Of a stretch of DNA of 20,855 nucleotides, positions 5,787-12,592 are shown in pieces. Position 1 is the first letter of the stretch. Each line of letters begins with the position of its first letter. Under the pieces are notes generated by a model. It made no database searches and had not been told where the DNA came from. It saw only the letters and a program-made list of their open reading frames with translations. The position numbers and the translations under genes were made by a program. Source of the DNA: an uncultured Prevotellaceae bacterium (GTDB taxonomy: Bacteria; Bacteroidota; Bacteroidia; Bacteroidales; Muribaculaceae); assembly GCA_937904375.1 (NCBI GenBank), contig CALDIG010000260.1, positions 1 to 20,855 on the forward strand, read 5' to 3'.

Positions 5787-8195
5787 ATGAGAAATATAAT
5801 AAGGAATATTGCCTTGCTGGTGGTGCTTGCCACCACCGCACTGGCGATGAACGGACAGATTAAAATCACCGGAACGGTTGTCGATGAGTTTGACAACCCC
5901 ATTGAGTTTGCGTCGGTACGCATTCATGGCACTATGCTAGGTGTGAATACCGACCTGAACGGCAAATATGAAATCACAGTGCCACAAAAAGACACCATCG
6001 AAGTGGTGTTCTCATGCATGGGATACAGCGACGTGAAGCGCCGCCTCATCAAGCCTGTGAGTCCTGTAAATCTCAGCCCCAAGCTCTACAAGACCACTAT
6101 CGAACTTGCCGAGGTGCAAGTCACAGAGTATAAGAAACAGACCAACACGATGCAGGACATCGACGTTGAAGTCGCCAAGATGACTCCCAGCGCCAGCGGC
6201 AACACCGTGGAGAACGTGCTCACCACCCAGGCGGGCGTGAGTAGTAAGAACGAGATGAGCGCGCAGTACATGGTGCGAGGAGGCACCTACGATGAGAACA
6301 GCGTATATATCAACGGCATCGAGGTCTATCGTCCGCAGCTTGTCACTAACGGCCAGCAGGAGGGATTGAGCATCATCAACGGCGACATGGTTCAGAAGGT
6401 GGCATTCTCCACTGGCGGTTTCAACGCCGAGTACAGCGACAAGATGTCGAGTGTGCTCGATATCACCTACAAAGAGCCACAGAGCTTCGAGGGCAGCCTG
6501 AATGCCAGCCTGCAAGGCGGCTCGCTCACATTAGGTCACAGCACCAGCAAGTTCTCCCAGATACACGGCGTGCGCTACAAGCGCAACTCGTCGATGCTAG
6601 GCTCGCTGGAGTCGAAGGGCGAGTATGACCCACAGTTCTTTGACTACCAGACCCACATCGTGTTCAAGCCGAGCAAGAAGTTTAAGGTGTCGCTGCTGGG
6701 CAACGTGTCAATCAACGACTACCGCTTCACTCCCGCCAACCGCGAGACGAGCTTCGGCACCTCGACCAATGCCAAGTCGTTCCTAGTGTATTTCGACGGT
6801 CAGGAAAAAGACAAGTTCCACACCTACTTTGGAGCAATTCAGTTCAACTACAAGTTCAACGACAAAGGCACCGACCTCACCCTCACCGGCAGTGCCTACC
6901 GCACCGACGAGTTGGTGACCTACGACATCCACGGCGAATACTGGCTCGACCAGGCAGGCACCAGCGGCGAGGAGAGCGTGGGCGGTGAGCTGGGCGTGGG
7001 AAAATATCACGAGCATGCCCGCAACCGCCTGAAGATAAACGTATATAGTGCGTCGCTCAAGGGTAATATAGGCCTTAACCACAACAATATCAGCTACGGC
7101 TTGCAGCTGCGCCACGACGTGTTCTACGAGCGCTCACGCGAGTGGCAATGGCGCGACTCGGCAGGCTATTCGCTGCCGCACATCCCCGATGAGGTCAATG
7201 TCATATATAACATGAGTTCAAGCAATGACCTAAGCGCCAACCGCTTCTCGGCATTCGTCCAGGACACCTATAAGCTCTACTCCGATGCCGGAGCTTTCAC
7301 TTTCAACGTGGGCGTGCGCTACAGCTACTGGGACTTCAACAAGGAGTCGCTCATCTCGCCTCGCTTCAGCATAGGCTATGTGCCTGAGCGCAACAACCGC
7401 TTCGCCCTGCGACTGGCGGGAGGGCTCTACTACCAGTCGCCGTTTTACAAGGAATATCGCATCCAGACTATTGACGAATACGGAAACTCGGTGATAACCC
7501 TTAACCGCGACATCAAGTCGCAGCGGAGCATCCATGTGATACTCGGAGGCGATTACTCGTTCCGAGCTTTGAACCGCCCCTTCAAACTCACCGCCGAGGT
7601 GTATTACAAGAACCTGAGCAACATGATTCCCTACGAGGTTGACAACCTCAAAATGAACTATAGCGGCGAGAACACCTCAAAAGGCTACATCGCCGGTCTC
7701 GACTTCAAGATTTTCGGACAGTTTGTGGAGGGTACCGACTCTTGGATAAGCTTCTCGCTGATGAAGACGCAAGAGGACCTCAACGGCGTGAAAGTGCCGC
7801 TCCCTACCGACCAGCGCTACAGCGTGGCAATCTTCTTTACCGACTACTTCCCAAAATACCCACGCATAAAGTTCAGCCTCAAGGGCATCATAAGCGACGG
7901 TCTGCCCACCACTGCCCCACTGCGCACCCGCGACGAGGGCTACTTCCGCCAGCCGTCCTATAAGCGTGTGGACGTGGGTCTGTCCTATATGCTCCTCGGC
8001 GAGAATCACAAGCCGGCATCGGGTTTCTTCAGCCATTTCAAGAGCATCTGGCTGGGGCTTGACGTGTTCAACCTGCTCGACATCAGCAACGTGAGCAGCT
8101 ACTACTGGGTCACCGACGTGAACCGCATCCAGTATGCCGTGCCCAACTACCTGACCCGCCGCCAGTTCAATGTGCGACTGACGATGAATTTCTAA
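5787..8195 (+). CDS. TonB-dependent outer-membrane receptor
   Basis: The ATG at 5787 gives an 802-aa protein with a signal peptide (residues 1 to about 22, ending in ALAM). A frame from GTG 5649 would start inside the upstream terminator and is rejected. Residues about 24-105 form a carboxypeptidase-regulatory-like beta domain (ITGTVVDEFDNPIEFASVRI, 'TDLNGKYEI'). The plug (about 120-230) contains YMVRGGTYDENSVYINGIEV and 'GGFNAEYSDKMSSVLDI'. The rest is a beta barrel of alternating aromatic strands ending in Phe (RLTMNF), the outer-membrane insertion signal. It would import a substrate using TonB-ExbBD energy. No SusD-like gene is adjacent, so it is not a classical Sus pair. The substrate is unknown; the neighbouring glycan-binding-like protein and glucokinase hint at sugar use, weakly. 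Confidence 0.9.
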   Translation: MRNIIRNIALLVVLATTALAMNGQIKITGTVVDEFDNPIEFASVRIHGTMLGVNTDLNGKYEITVPQKDTIEVVFSCMGYSDVKRRLIKPVSPVNLSPKLYKTTIELAEVQVTEYKKQTNTMQDIDVEVAKMTPSASGNTVENVLTTQAGVSSKNEMSAQYMVRGGTYDENSVYINGIEVYRPQLVTNGQQEGLSIINGDMVQKVAFSTGGFNAEYSDKMSSVLDITYKEPQSFEGSLNASLQGGSLTLGHSTSKFSQIHGVRYKRNSSMLGSLESKGEYDPQFFDYQTHIVFKPSKKFKVSLLGNVSINDYRFTPANRETSFGTSTNAKSFLVYFDGQEKDKFHTYFGAIQFNYKFNDKGTDLTLTGSAYRTDELVTYDIHGEYWLDQAGTSGEESVGGELGVGKYHEHARNRLKINVYSASLKGNIGLNHNNISYGLQLRHDVFYERSREWQWRDSAGYSLPHIPDEVNVIYNMSSSNDLSANRFSAFVQDTYKLYSDAGAFTFNVGVRYSYWDFNKESLISPRFSIGYVPERNNRFALRLAGGLYYQSPFYKEYRIQTIDEYGNSVITLNRDIKSQRSIHVILGGDYSFRALNRPFKLTAEVYYKNLSNMIPYEVDNLKMNYSGENTSKGYIAGLDFKIFGQFVEGTDSWISFSLMKTQEDLNGVKVPLPTDQRYSVAIFFTDYFPKYPRIKFSLKGIISDGLPTTAPLRTRDEGYFRQPSYKRVDVGLSYMLLGENHKPASGFFSHFKSIWLGLDVFNLLDISNVSSYYWVTDVNRIQYAVPNYLTRRQFNVRLTMNF

Positions 8196-8200
8196 AAGAA

Positions 8201-8320
8201 GACAAGAAGACAAGAGGACAAGAAGACAAGAGGACAAGAAGACAAGAAGACAAGAGGACAAGAGGACAAGAAGACAAGAAGACAAGAGGACGAGAGGACG
8301 AGAGGACAAGAGGACAAGAG
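8201..8320 (+). repeat. 15-copy 8-bp tandem repeat
   Basis: Fifteen uninterrupted units of GACAAGAA or GACAAGAG (two are GACGAGAG) begin 5 nt after the TonB receptor stop and end in a partial GACAC. The period of 8 is exact throughout. Such arrays vary in copy number by slippage. The purine-only strand is the coding strand of the neighbours. The remaining spacer to 8408 contains a short TTATGTTCTTATGTCT duplication and no clear promoter. Confidence 0.95.
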
Positions 8321-8408
8321 GACACTTTATGAACTTATGTTCTTATGTCTAAAAATGAGAATTATAGAAATAACAAAAACATATTAACCATTTAAATCAA
8401 GAAACATT

Positions 8409-9374
8409 ATGGCAAAACCATTTGTAATTGGCATCGACATGGGCGGCACCAACACCGCTTTTGGCATCGTTGACGCTCGCGGCACAGTAATCGCCAGCAG
8501 CTCCATCAAGACTGGCAAGCACTCAAAGATTGAGGACTATATCGACGAACTCTACACCGAGATCAACCGCATCGTCGTGGCGAACGACGCAGTGGGGAAA
8601 ATCAACGGCATAGGCATCGGCGCGCCTAACGCCAACTACTTCACCGGCATGATAGAAGACGGCGTTAACCTGCCCTGGCCCACTCCAATACCACTCGCAG
8701 ACCTCATATCCAATAAGTTTGGCATTCCTTGCGTAATCACTAACGACGCCAACGCTGCCGCCATAGGTGAGATGACCTACGGAGCAGCCCGCGGTCTCAA
8801 GGATTTCATCATGATCACCCTGGGAACTGGTGTGGGTAGCGGCATCGTGGTTAACGGACAGATGGTTTATGGCCATGACGGCTTTGCCGGCGAGCTGGGT
8901 CACGTGATTATGAAGCGCAACAACGGTCGCATGTGTGGCTGCGGACGCACTGGCTGCCTCGAGGCTTACTGCTCGGCAACTGGCGTGGCACGCACCGCCC
9001 GCGAGTTTCTCGAGATTCGTGACGAGGACTCTCTGCTGCGCGACTATGACATCGAAGCCATCACCTCTAAGGACGTATATGACTGTGCCGTGAAGGGCGA
9101 CAAACTGGCTATCGACATCTTCAACTACACTGGCACCATCCTCGGTGAGGCGCTTGCCGACTTCGTCACCTTCTCAAGCCCCGAGGCTTTCGTCATCTTC
9201 GGCGGACTCACTAAGAGCGGCGACTATATCATGAACCCCATCCGCGAAGCCTTCGACAAGAATATCATGAAGGTCTTCAAGGGCAAGGTAAAAATCCTCA
9301 TCAGCGAACTCAAAGAGAGCGACGCCGCCGTGCTCGGCGCATCAGCCCTCGGCTGGGAAATCAAGGAGGACTAA
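8409..9374 (+). CDS. glk: ROK-family glucokinase
   Basis: The 321-aa protein matches the ROK sugar kinase family, which phosphorylates glucose (or a related hexose) with ATP in the cytoplasm. It has the N-terminal phosphate-binding motif DMGGTN (10-15), the catalytic Asp in TNDANAAAIGE (Asp113), the adenosine-side LGTGVGSGIV (138-147), the ROK signature with GELGHV (161-166) and the zinc-binding CGCGRTGC (176-183). Length is normal for glucokinases. The start is set by the motif beginning at residue 6. It lies downstream of the tandem repeat and upstream of the RAYT unit. Glucose specificity is likely but not proven; other ROK kinases (N-acetylmannosamine, fructose) share these motifs. Confidence 0.88.
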   Translation: MAKPFVIGIDMGGTNTAFGIVDARGTVIASSSIKTGKHSKIEDYIDELYTEINRIVVANDAVGKINGIGIGAPNANYFTGMIEDGVNLPWPTPIPLADLISNKFGIPCVITNDANAAAIGEMTYGAARGLKDFIMITLGTGVGSGIVVNGQMVYGHDGFAGELGHVIMKRNNGRMCGCGRTGCLEAYCSATGVARTAREFLEIRDEDSLLRDYDIEAITSKDVYDCAVKGDKLAIDIFNYTGTILGEALADFVTFSSPEAFVIFGGLTKSGDYIMNPIREAFDKNIMKVFKGKVKILISELKESDAAVLGASALGWEIKED

Positions 9375-9378
9375 TATT

Positions 9379-9402
9379 GTAGGGACGAGGCCTGCCTCGT
9401 CC
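9379..9402 (+). repeat. REP 1
   Basis: GTAG (9379-9382), then a perfect 9-bp stem GGACGAGGC / GCCTCGTCC with loop CT. Confidence 0.9.
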
Positions 9403-9418
9403 GAAATATGACAACAAT

Positions 9419-9442
9419 GTAGGGATGAGACCTGTCTCATCC
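9419..9442 (+). repeat. REP 2
   Basis: GTAG (9419-9422), then a perfect 9-bp stem GGATGAGAC / GTCTCATCC with loop CT. It differs from REP 1 at two stem positions, each changed on both arms, so the stem is preserved. Confidence 0.9.
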
Positions 9443-9476
9443 GCATATACAACCCTCTCGTATAACAGAAAAGACC

Positions 9477-9490
9477 AACCTCGTCCCTAC
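9477..9490 (-). repeat. Inverted half-REP before the RAYT start
   Basis: On the minus strand it reads GTAG then GGACGAGG, one arm only; the matching second arm is absent. It ends 13 nt before the RAYT ATG and may be a degraded inverted partner of REP 2. Confidence 0.6.
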
Positions 9491-9503
9491 ATAGAAAAGT
9501 TCA

Positions 9504-10049
9504 ATGAGAGACCAAGAATTTCCTTCAAGAAAATCACCACGTGCTGAATGGTATGATTATGCAGGCGGAACTTATTTTGTCACAGTAGTCACAAAAGATA
9601 GAAACAATTATTTTGGTCATATTAATAACGGAGAAATGTTTTTATCTAAAATTGGCATTCATCTCAACAAAGAAATAGATAACTTATCAAACCATTACAA
9701 CTATGTTAGGGTTATTAATCATGTCGTGATGCCAAATCATTTTCACATTATTTTATATATCGAGGAAAATGAACTTCCTAAATGTAGAAGAGTACTAGGC
9801 GATGACACTTATAATAGCCAGCATGAAAAAGCGAGCCATTCACAGGGATGGCTCTCTATAATAATAGGAGGCCTAAAGGCTAATATCACTAGATTTGCCA
9901 ACAAAGAGAAAATCAAATTTGCATGGCAGTCAAGTTTTCATGATCATATAATAAGAGGAACAGAGGACTTCAACAACATATCAAAGTACGTTGATTGCAA
10001 TGTTGAAAATTGGGAAACAGACAGATTTCATCAACCCATGTCATTGTAG
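9504..10049 (+). CDS. REP-associated tyrosine transposase (RAYT, Y1/HUH family)
   Basis: The 181-aa protein has the hallmarks of single-strand DNA Y1 transposases. 'GGTYFVTVVTKDR' (21-33) is the first strand, VVMPNHFHIILYI (74-86) carries the HUH-type pair His79/His81, WQSSFHDHIIR (141-151) is the conserved RAYT block, and ISKYVDCNVENW (159-170) holds the likely catalytic Tyr162. RAYTs cut and join REP sequences at GTAG-hairpin sites, and such REPs surround this gene. The length fits the family (about 150-200 aa). The stop codon TAG (10047-10049) lies inside the GTAG of REP 4. Base composition is AT-rich against the GC-richer glk and GDPD genes. All visible catalytic residues are intact, so the gene looks functional. 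Confidence 0.88.
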   Translation: MRDQEFPSRKSPRAEWYDYAGGTYFVTVVTKDRNNYFGHINNGEMFLSKIGIHLNKEIDNLSNHYNYVRVINHVVMPNHFHIILYIEENELPKCRRVLGDDTYNSQHEKASHSQGWLSIIIGGLKANITRFANKEKIKFAWQSSFHDHIIRGTEDFNNISKYVDCNVENWETDRFHQPMSL

Positions 10050-10069
10050 GGACAAGACCTGTCTTGTTT
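10046..10069 (+). repeat. REP 4, overlapping the RAYT stop codon
   Basis: GTAG (10046-10049) contains the RAYT stop TAG. The stem is GGACAAGAC / GTCTTGTTT with loop CT and G-T pairs at the base. Confidence 0.85.
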
Positions 10070-10104
10070 GAAAGGCATAATAATTTTTAACCATCTTGTA
10101 TGGC

Positions 10105-10128
10105 GGACGAGGCAGGCCTCGTCCCTAC
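10105..10128 (-). repeat. REP 5, inverted
   Basis: On the minus strand this is identical to REP 1: GTAG, then the GGACGAGGC / GCCTCGTCC stem. With REP 4 it forms an inverted pair as in bacterial BIMEs. Confidence 0.9.
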
Positions 10129-10142
10129 ATTATGATTTTTTA

Positions 10143-10955
10143 ATGATAAGAAATGCTTTGAAAAAGACCATTTTCTATACAATATGTGTCATTGTGGTAC
10201 TGGTGGGGGCGCTGGTGCTTTATGTGCGCGCCAATGAGCCAGCGGTGCCTGAGCGCGTGATTATTGCCCACGCTGGAGGCAACATTGACTCACTCACCTA
10301 CACCAACAGCCGCGAGGCGGTGGAGCATGCCATTGCCTGCGGTGTGAAGTACATAGAGCTTGATGTCGTCATTTCACCCGAGGGTGAGCCGTTGGCGTTT
10401 CACTCCAGTGATGACATGATCGACACCATCTATTCTTGCGACCCGCCACACATCGGCGAGTTCACCGCCGCCCCGCTGCGTGGCAAGAACGGCAAGACTT
10501 ACACACCTCTCACCTGGCGCGAGATCAACGAGATATTCCTCGCCCACCCCGACCTCTTCTTCGTGGTGGATAAGACCGACGACCCCGTCATCCTCGAAAA
10601 ATACTTTCCCAAACTCAAAGACCGCATGATAGTGGAATGTTTCACGATGCAACGCTACAAGGAGGTCACCAATGCCGGCTTCAAGCAGGCGATGCTCAGC
10701 GAGGAGGCAGTTTCGCCGGCAGCTGTAATCTGGCAGGACATCAAGCACCTGTTCTGCAACGACGAGCCACGGGTGGAGATTGTGGCAATGGGCCGCGACA
10801 CCTACAACAGCAGCCGTGCAACCCGATGGTTCGTTAAACTTTGCAACATTCCCATGGCAATGTGGAGTGCCGCCTCCCCCCACCATGCCGACGAAATCTT
10901 CAACAAAATTCCCCAAGCAAGAATGCTCTACACTAATGAGGTGAAACGAGAATGA
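10143..10955 (+). CDS. Membrane-anchored GDPD-like phosphodiesterase
   Basis: The ATG at 10143 gives a 270-aa protein. An earlier in-frame start at 10068 would run through REP 5 and is rejected. Residues about 9-28 form one hydrophobic signal-anchor, placing the domain in the periplasm. The rest resembles glycerophosphodiester phosphodiesterases: IAHAGG (His43), IELDVVISPEGEP (Glu72, Asp74) and FHSSDD (His87) match the HRG, ExDV and HD motifs, and 'FFVVDKTDD' fits the next strand. The usual 'PENT' after the first motif is replaced by TYTNS and the first motif lacks Arg, so the substrate may differ from glycerophosphodiesters. It follows the RAYT unit directly. No clear promoter is seen, apart from AT-rich sequence at 10080-10090. 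Confidence 0.75.
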   Translation: MIRNALKKTIFYTICVIVVLVGALVLYVRANEPAVPERVIIAHAGGNIDSLTYTNSREAVEHAIACGVKYIELDVVISPEGEPLAFHSSDDMIDTIYSCDPPHIGEFTAAPLRGKNGKTYTPLTWREINEIFLAHPDLFFVVDKTDDPVILEKYFPKLKDRMIVECFTMQRYKEVTNAGFKQAMLSEEAVSPAAVIWQDIKHLFCNDEPRVEIVAMGRDTYNSSRATRWFVKLCNIPMAMWSAASPHHADEIFNKIPQARMLYTNEVKRE

Positions 10956-11027
10956 TAATGCCAGTGATTAGAGCCAACAAATCCCATAAAAAATAGCCAT
11001 CTAACCAAATACCTCAAAACTTTTTAC

Positions 11028-11035
11028 TACTTTTG
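11028..11035 (+). promoter_or_regulatory. -7 element for the CstA-like gene
   Basis: TACTTTTG at 11028-11035 matches the Bacteroidota -7 box; no good TTG is found at the -33 position. The start near 11042 would leave about 27 nt before the ATG at 11069 and rules out a TTG start at 11033. Confidence 0.5.
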
Positions 11036-11068
11036 CACCGCAAATGGGTCACTAAAAATAATTATCTT

Positions 11069-12502
11069 ATGATTTCATTCTTAATAAGCATCGCTGCCCT
11101 GATATTGGGCTACTTGATATATGGTCGCGTGATAGAGCGCATTTTTGGTCCCGACGACCGCAAGACTCCTGCCTTAGCCCACCCCGACGGCGTAGATTAC
11201 ATAGCCATGCCCACATGGAAGGTGTTCATGATTCAGTTCCTTAACATCGCCGGCACGGGTCCCATCTTCGGCGCCATCATGGGCGCCTGGTTCGGGCCGG
11301 CGAGCTACCTGTGGATAGTGCTGGGCTGCATCTTTGCCGGCTCGGTACACGACTATCTGAGCGGCATGATGTCGCTGCGCCACGATGGCGCCGGCCTGCC
11401 CGAGCTGGTGGGCAAGTACATGGGCAACACCATGCGCATTATCATGCTTGTGTTCTCGATGATGCTGCTGTTGATGGTGGGCGCGGTGTTTGTGTATAGC
11501 CCTGCCTCGATACTTGCTGGCTTAGGCGGCAACGAGATTATGTGGTTTGTGGTGATTTTCATCTACTACATCATCGCCACCCTGCTGCCCATAAACAAGA
11601 TTATCGGCAAGATCTACCCCATCTTTGCTATAGCATTGATATTTATGGCCTTAGGCCTCTTTGTGGCCCTAATCATCAAAATGCCAACCCTTCCTGAGGT
11701 GTGGCACATAGGCAACATGGACGCATGGATAACAGCTCAAACTCATAATGGCACCGACCTGCTAGGAATAGAAGAATACCTCACTGCCAACACCATCTTC
11801 CCCGCCATGTTCATCACCATTGCCTGTGGTGCAATCAGCGGCTTCCATGCCACACAGAGCCCGCTCATGGCCCGCTGCATCAAGAGCGAGAAGCTGGGAC
11901 GACCCATATTCTACGGCTCAATGATTACCGAGGGAATGGTGGCACTGGTGTGGGCTGCCGTGTCGTCGTGGTTCTTCTACAGCGGCGGCTGGCGCGAAGT
12001 GATGCCACAAGATGCTGTGAATGAGTTCCTAGCTCAAGTGGGCAATACCGACGGAAAGTCTCTTATCCAATATTTCAATGCACCCGCTGTTGTCAAGCTC
12101 GTTTGCAGCAGCTGGCTCGGCGTGGCAGGTGGCATCCTGGCGATGCTCGGTGTGGTGGCGGCACCAATCACCACTGGCGACACCGCCTTGCGCAGTGCAC
12201 GACTGATCATTGCTGATTTCCTGAAGTATGACCAAAAGCCCATGACAAAGCGCTTGATGATTGCCGTGCCCATGTTTGCCGCCGTGCTGGCACTGCTCAT
12301 CTGGCAAATTACAAACCCTAACGGCTTCAACACGCTGTGGCTATACTTCGGGTGGTCTAACCAGACCCTCTCGGTGTTCACCCTGTGGACCATCACCATC
12401 TTCCTTTACAAGTACAAGAAATGCTACTGGGTCACACTCATCCCCGCCATCTTCATGACAACGGTGAGCCTCACGTTTATTATCCAGCAGATTATAGGAT
12501 AA
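11069..12502 (+). CDS. cstA: CstA-family carbon starvation transporter, short form
   Basis: The 477-aa polytopic membrane protein belongs to the CstA family, whose characterised members import pyruvate or peptides during carbon limitation. Family features include the N-terminal ILGYLIYGRVIERIFG, 'HPDGVDYIAMPTWKVFMIQFLNI' spacing, GTGPIFGAIMGAWFGP, GSVHDYLSGMMSLRHDG, SGFHATQSPLMARCIKSE and GDTALRSARLIIADF. It is clearly shorter than E. coli CstA (about 700 aa) and corresponds to the compact form found in many anaerobes. The ATG at 11069 is supported by the -7 box at 11028. The downstream UvrA-like gene is convergent. The substrate is not proven by sequence. Confidence 0.88.
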   Translation: MISFLISIAALILGYLIYGRVIERIFGPDDRKTPALAHPDGVDYIAMPTWKVFMIQFLNIAGTGPIFGAIMGAWFGPASYLWIVLGCIFAGSVHDYLSGMMSLRHDGAGLPELVGKYMGNTMRIIMLVFSMMLLLMVGAVFVYSPASILAGLGGNEIMWFVVIFIYYIIATLLPINKIIGKIYPIFAIALIFMALGLFVALIIKMPTLPEVWHIGNMDAWITAQTHNGTDLLGIEEYLTANTIFPAMFITIACGAISGFHATQSPLMARCIKSEKLGRPIFYGSMITEGMVALVWAAVSSWFFYSGGWREVMPQDAVNEFLAQVGNTDGKSLIQYFNAPAVVKLVCSSWLGVAGGILAMLGVVAAPITTGDTALRSARLIIADFLKYDQKPMTKRLMIAVPMFAAVLALLIWQITNPNGFNTLWLYFGWSNQTLSVFTLWTITIFLYKYKKCYWVTLIPAIFMTTVSLTFIIQQIIG

Positions 12503-12566
12503 ATCCATTACCTATTCGGAATAAAAACGCCACTGCAGCGACTTGCAATGTCAATTGTCTATGTAA

Positions 12567-12585
12567 TGCGAGCGTAAGCCTCGCA
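12567..12585. terminator. Short hairpin between convergent genes
   Basis: TGCGAG (12567-12572) and CTCGCA (12580-12585) pair around a 7-nt loop between the convergent cstA and UvrA-like genes. There is no T-run, so termination is only suggested by position. Confidence 0.3.
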
Positions 12586-12592
12586 AAGTTCC

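Larger units (their letters stand above)
9379..10128 (+). mobile_element. RAYT gene with flanking REPs (REPtron-like unit)
   Basis: A REP-associated tyrosine transposase gene (9504-10049) is flanked by two direct REP palindromes and an inverted half-REP upstream, and by one direct and one inverted REP downstream. All begin with the GTAG tetranucleotide that REP transposases recognise in characterised systems. The gene is visibly more AT-rich than its neighbours, suggesting separate ancestry. Confidence 0.8.

Noticed and set aside
3432..8195. SusC/SusD pair
   Set aside because: The protein before the receptor has a sorting tail and no lipobox or SusD helices, and the receptor itself lacks an adjacent SusD-like gene.
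8201..8320. CRISPR array
   Set aside because: The repeats are contiguous 8-bp units with no spacers, and no cas gene is present in the window.
10068..10142. Earlier start for the GDPD-like protein
   Set aside because: The extra residues are translated REP 4/REP 5 sequence; the ATG at 10143 is directly followed by a signal anchor.
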